Shown piece after piece: positions 61,702 through 64,000 of a stretch of DNA of 64,000 nucleotides. The stretch is from Candidatus Abyssobacteria bacterium SURF_5 (GTDB lineage Bacteria; Abyssobacteria; SURF-5). How positions within the stretch are numbered: the first letter of the stretch is position 1; the number at the start of each line of letters is the position of its first letter. Made by a program: the position numbers and the translations under genes. The stretch covers positions 12,610-76,609 of the forward strand of contig QZKU01000145.1 of assembly GCA_003598085.1 (NCBI GenBank). Direction: 5' to 3'. The notes beneath the pieces were generated by a model. It ran no database searches. It worked only from the letters and a program-made list of their open reading frames with translations, and was not told the DNA's origin.

Positions 61702-62535
61702 TCAGCCCCTCATCACGCCGGCTGCTATCGCAAGCGCGCCGAGCAGCCAGCAATAATATGCAAACATCGAAATCCTTCCCCGCCTGACCACCCGCAAGAG
61801 CAGTAATAGAGATGCTATCCCGACACCGGCCGCAATAACAGTCCCCGCCGCGACGCCTGCCGCACCGATACCTTCGGCGCCGGCGGCGGGGGAATAGTCC
61901 TTCAATTCGAAAAGGAGAGCGCCAAAGATGGCCGGGATTGAAAGCAGAAAGGAGAAACGGGCGGCGGTCTCGCGCGGTAACCCCAACAACATTCCGGCGG
62001 CTATTGTCGAGCCCGATCTCGAAACCCCCGGGATTATCGCCAGCCCCTGCACGACTCCGATCAGCGCCGCCTGCAGAACGCCAATCCCGCCCGAGCCGTC
62101 CATTGCGAGGCTGACAACCTCCTCTCTTCTCCATTCAGTCAGCATGAGAAGGGCCCCCGTAACCAGCAATCCCGCGCCCGCCGCCGTCATCGAACCGAAG
62201 AGCTTCTCGAATTGATCCGCAAAGACAAACCCGATGACCGCCGTGGGTATGCTCCCGACAATAACCGCAACCAGGAAGACCTCGCCGGACGCCCCGCTGA
62301 ATGCGCGCGTGCGAGCGATGGCGATCGCGGCACGAATCATTTCAAGGATGTCTCTGCGAAACACGAAAAAAACGGCCGAAAGCGTGCCGACGTGCAACAT
62401 CACGTCGAGAAACACCTGCGGCTCGCGCATCCCGAATGCGTTCTGGAGGATGACGAGATGACCGGAACTGCTGATCGGCAGGAATTCAGTCGCGCCCTGC
62501 ACGATCCCGAGGATTATGGCTTGTATGAAAAAAAT
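61702..62535 (-). CDS. uppP: Undecaprenyl-diphosphate phosphatase
   Basis: 277 residues with 7-8 membrane helices. It has the two UppP motifs, GATEFLPISSSGHLV and PGVSRSGSTIAAG. It recycles undecaprenyl diphosphate for peptidoglycan and polysaccharide synthesis. The first helix (IQAIILGIVQGATEF) reads through with no ATG, GTG or TTG before GTG 62502, which lies inside the helix. A stop precedes it nine bases before ATT 62535. GAGG lies seven bases before that ATT, so an AUU start is proposed. The alternative is a one-base error in the run of seven T, which would allow a TTG start at 62542. Confidence 0.85.
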   Translation of the reverse strand: MFFIQAIILGIVQGATEFLPISSSGHLVILQNAFGMREPQVFLDVMLHVGTLSAVFFVFRRDILEMIRAAIAIARTRAFSGASGEVFLVAVIVGSIPTAVIGFVFADQFEKLFGSMTAAGAGLLVTGALLMLTEWRREEVVSLAMDGSGGIGVLQAALIGVVQGLAIIPGVSRSGSTIAAGMLLGLPRETAARFSFLLSIPAIFGALLFELKDYSPAAGAEGIGAAGVAAGTVIAAGVGIASLLLLLRVVRRGRISMFAYYCWLLGALAIAAGVMRG

Positions 62536-62544
62536 GGAGCAACC

Positions 62545-63615
62545 TCACTCGAAAATCAGCCCGCGGACTCTTCCTTCGGCAACGCCCGCCGAACGCAGCC
62601 GCGCGGCAACTTCGGCGATATCGGGAACGTACACCTTTATCATGCTGCACCCGCCGGCGGGGATGACGAAGTAATCGCCGACCGACGCCGGAATGAGAAC
62701 CGAATCGCCGGCGGAAACAACAACCTCGTCGCCGCTCTCTGTCCTTATCGCCGCGTTTCCCTTCAGCACCATGTATGAATCGAACCGGCTTAGGCTCGTC
62801 GTCGCGCCCGCGCGCTCGCCCAGATCGAGGAGCTCGGCCGCAAAATAAGGACATGCAACCAGGTACGTCTTCCGGTTGCGCCCCTCGATGATCTCGACCG
62901 GCGCCACTTTCTCGGGAGACGCATCATCAAAATTGATGACCTCGAGCGCCTGCTCGATGTGGAGTTGCCGCGGCTTGCCGTCTGCGCCGACTCTCCCCCA
63001 ATCGTATACGCGGAACGTCGTGTCCGAATTCTCCTGTATCTCGCACACCACCAGGCCCGCACCCATCGCGTGCACACAGCCCGCCGGAACGTAAACCGTG
63101 TCGCCCGCTCTAACCGGAAACGTGTTCAGAACGGCGGGAACCGTATTGGAGCGGATCGCCTCCTCGAATTTCTTACGAGTCGTGCCGCGCTTCAGCCCTT
63201 TCACCAGCGTCGCGCCCGGCTCGGCATGAAGGATATACCACGCCTCCGTCTTCGCCTCCGCCCCCGCGTAACGGGCGGCGCCTCCTTCATCCGGGTGCAC
63301 CTGCACCGATAAGAGCTCGTTCGCGTCAATGAACTTGTTCAGCAGCGGGAAGGGCCGCGCGCCCCTTTTATTTCCCACGCCGAGAAGCTCGTTGGGGTAT
63401 TGCAGGAGGACATCCCGCAGCGTCTTTCCCGCCAGCGCGCCATTCCGAATGACGCTGTTGTCCTCGCCGCGGCACGTGATCTCCCACGACTCGCCAATCG
63501 GATCGACCGGCGGCAGTTTCTTGCCGAACATCGTCTCAAGCCGGCGCCCGCCCCAGATGCGGTACTTGAAGACCGGCTCGAGCACGAATGGATACAATCT
63601 TTGTTGCGCTTGCAT
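62545..63615 (-). CDS. manA: Mannose-6-phosphate isomerase (type I)
   Basis: 356 residues. The cupin-type isomerase fold has KYRIWGGRRLETMFG near the N-terminus, GESWEI (about 41), metal ligands in SVQVHPDE (about 108) and EAWYIL (about 128), and YVPAGCVHAMG (about 177). A C-terminal cupin-like domain (about 250-356) follows. It links fructose 6-phosphate to mannose 6-phosphate, feeding ManC in the same gene group. ATG 63615 is preceded by GCAGG. uppP follows within nine bases, so the two are cotranscribed. Confidence 0.92.
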   Translation of the reverse strand: MQAQQRLYPFVLEPVFKYRIWGGRRLETMFGKKLPPVDPIGESWEITCRGEDNSVIRNGALAGKTLRDVLLQYPNELLGVGNKRGARPFPLLNKFIDANELLSVQVHPDEGGAARYAGAEAKTEAWYILHAEPGATLVKGLKRGTTRKKFEEAIRSNTVPAVLNTFPVRAGDTVYVPAGCVHAMGAGLVVCEIQENSDTTFRVYDWGRVGADGKPRQLHIEQALEVINFDDASPEKVAPVEIIEGRNRKTYLVACPYFAAELLDLGERAGATTSLSRFDSYMVLKGNAAIRTESGDEVVVSAGDSVLIPASVGDYFVIPAGGCSMIKVYVPDIAEVAARLRSAGVAEGRVRGLIFE

Positions 63616-64000
63616 CCTGCTATTTTACACTTCCGGCGCGGGCGAGTAAAGCTCCTTTCTCAAAGTCCGACGCCCCCAGGTGATATTAACCAAAAATACA
63701 ACTGTTTATATCATTGCTGTCAGGGAGAATTTCAATACGGCCTTGTGATTTTCAAAAACACATATTTTTTACAGGGCCGATTTGAGTGACAATCTAAGGC
63801 TGTCCACAAAAAAGCTTTTTTCACCGCAGAGACGCGAAGAGCGCAGAGGAAAACAATACACAACATGACCTCCCAAATCATCCTTAATTTCGTCTTTGCG
63901 ACCTCTGGTGTGCCAGGAAAAGCCTGGCTGACTTTATAATCTGAAACGTGATTATCCTGCTAATTGCTCGTACAGCAGGTAGCGAAGCGGGCGGCAAGCG
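63616..64000. other. Terminal intergenic sequence with dispersed-repeat-like units
   Basis: No gene is supported in these 385 bases. CACCGCAGAGACGCGAAGAG (63822-63841) and an inverted relative at 63892-63910 (minus reading CACCAGAGGTCGCAAAGAC) resemble a CGCAGAGACGCAGAG-type sequence that recurs in intergenic regions of many bacteria. The flanking composition is AT-rich. Confidence 0.45.

Noticed and set aside
60998-62134. Long 378-codon reading of the acyltransferase frame
   Set aside because: The first 145 codons are an Arg/Gly-rich shadow of uppP. The family homology begins after the TTG at 61699.
1-64000. Defence system, prophage or CRISPR array
   Set aside because: No spaced direct repeats, Cas-like, integrase, transposase or phage structural genes are seen anywhere in the window.

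Overview
The window looks like chromosomal DNA of a Gram-negative, anaerobic, moderately GC-rich bacterium. LpxH points to lipid A, and ZapA, GlnE, ManA/ManC and UppP point to a conventional diderm cell. The large heterodisulfide-reductase (Hdr) locus, LarB/LarC and the NifX-like and DUF1847 proteins are typical of anaerobes of the Desulfobacterota/Nitrospirota kind or of deep-subsurface candidate phyla. I cannot name the taxon from the sequence. No rRNA, tRNA, CRISPR array, transposase or phage gene was seen.

Layout. 1-6.4 kb: 3' end of a xylulokinase-type sugar kinase, a LeuA/homocitrate-synthase-like DRE-TIM enzyme, then lpxH and glnE on the minus strand. 6.8-9.7 kb: an ABC-2 export operon closed by a clear terminator. 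9.8-15.6 kb: yggS, pheS, pheT, a ZapB-like coiled coil, zapA and an MBL-fold hydrolase. 15.7-25.7 kb: an operon-like run starting with a FabF-like ketosynthase that has lost both catalytic histidines. It is followed by three sensor kinases, the second of which has Gln in place of its phospho-acceptor His, and an RND/MMPL exporter. 25.8-31.9 kb: an orphan MalK-like ATPase, a crotonase-family protein, a radical SAM protein, a tiny zinc-ribbon protein, a lone receiver and a NifX-DUF1847 fusion.

32.3-46.7 kb is the metabolic centrepiece. A sigma-54-type promoter precedes nine same-strand genes: an HdrD-like protein, an HdrA carrying an inserted NfnB/GltD-like NAD(P)H module, MvhD, an FrhB-like Fe-S protein, a tandem HdrA-HdrA fusion, HdrC, HdrB, a cysteine-containing PAS kinase and a receiver. 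A convergent sigma-54 activator has its own sigma-54 promoter and a perfect operator-like palindrome. Together these encode a soluble flavin-based electron-bifurcating or confurcating complex with its own control circuit.

47-57.4 kb (minus strand): a purine/uracil-type permease, then a tight run read as tldD, a 1710-residue protein, larB, larC, coaD. The 1710-residue protein has DnaA-like ATPase modules at both ends of about 1000 residues of coiled coil. I do not recognise this architecture and regard it as the most novel single protein here. 57.6-63.6 kb: ilvD with a small lysine-rich protein, then manA, uppP, an acyltransferase and manC on the minus strand for envelope and polysaccharide precursors. 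uppP seems to start at AUU. The last 385 bases hold no gene, only a dispersed-repeat-like sequence.
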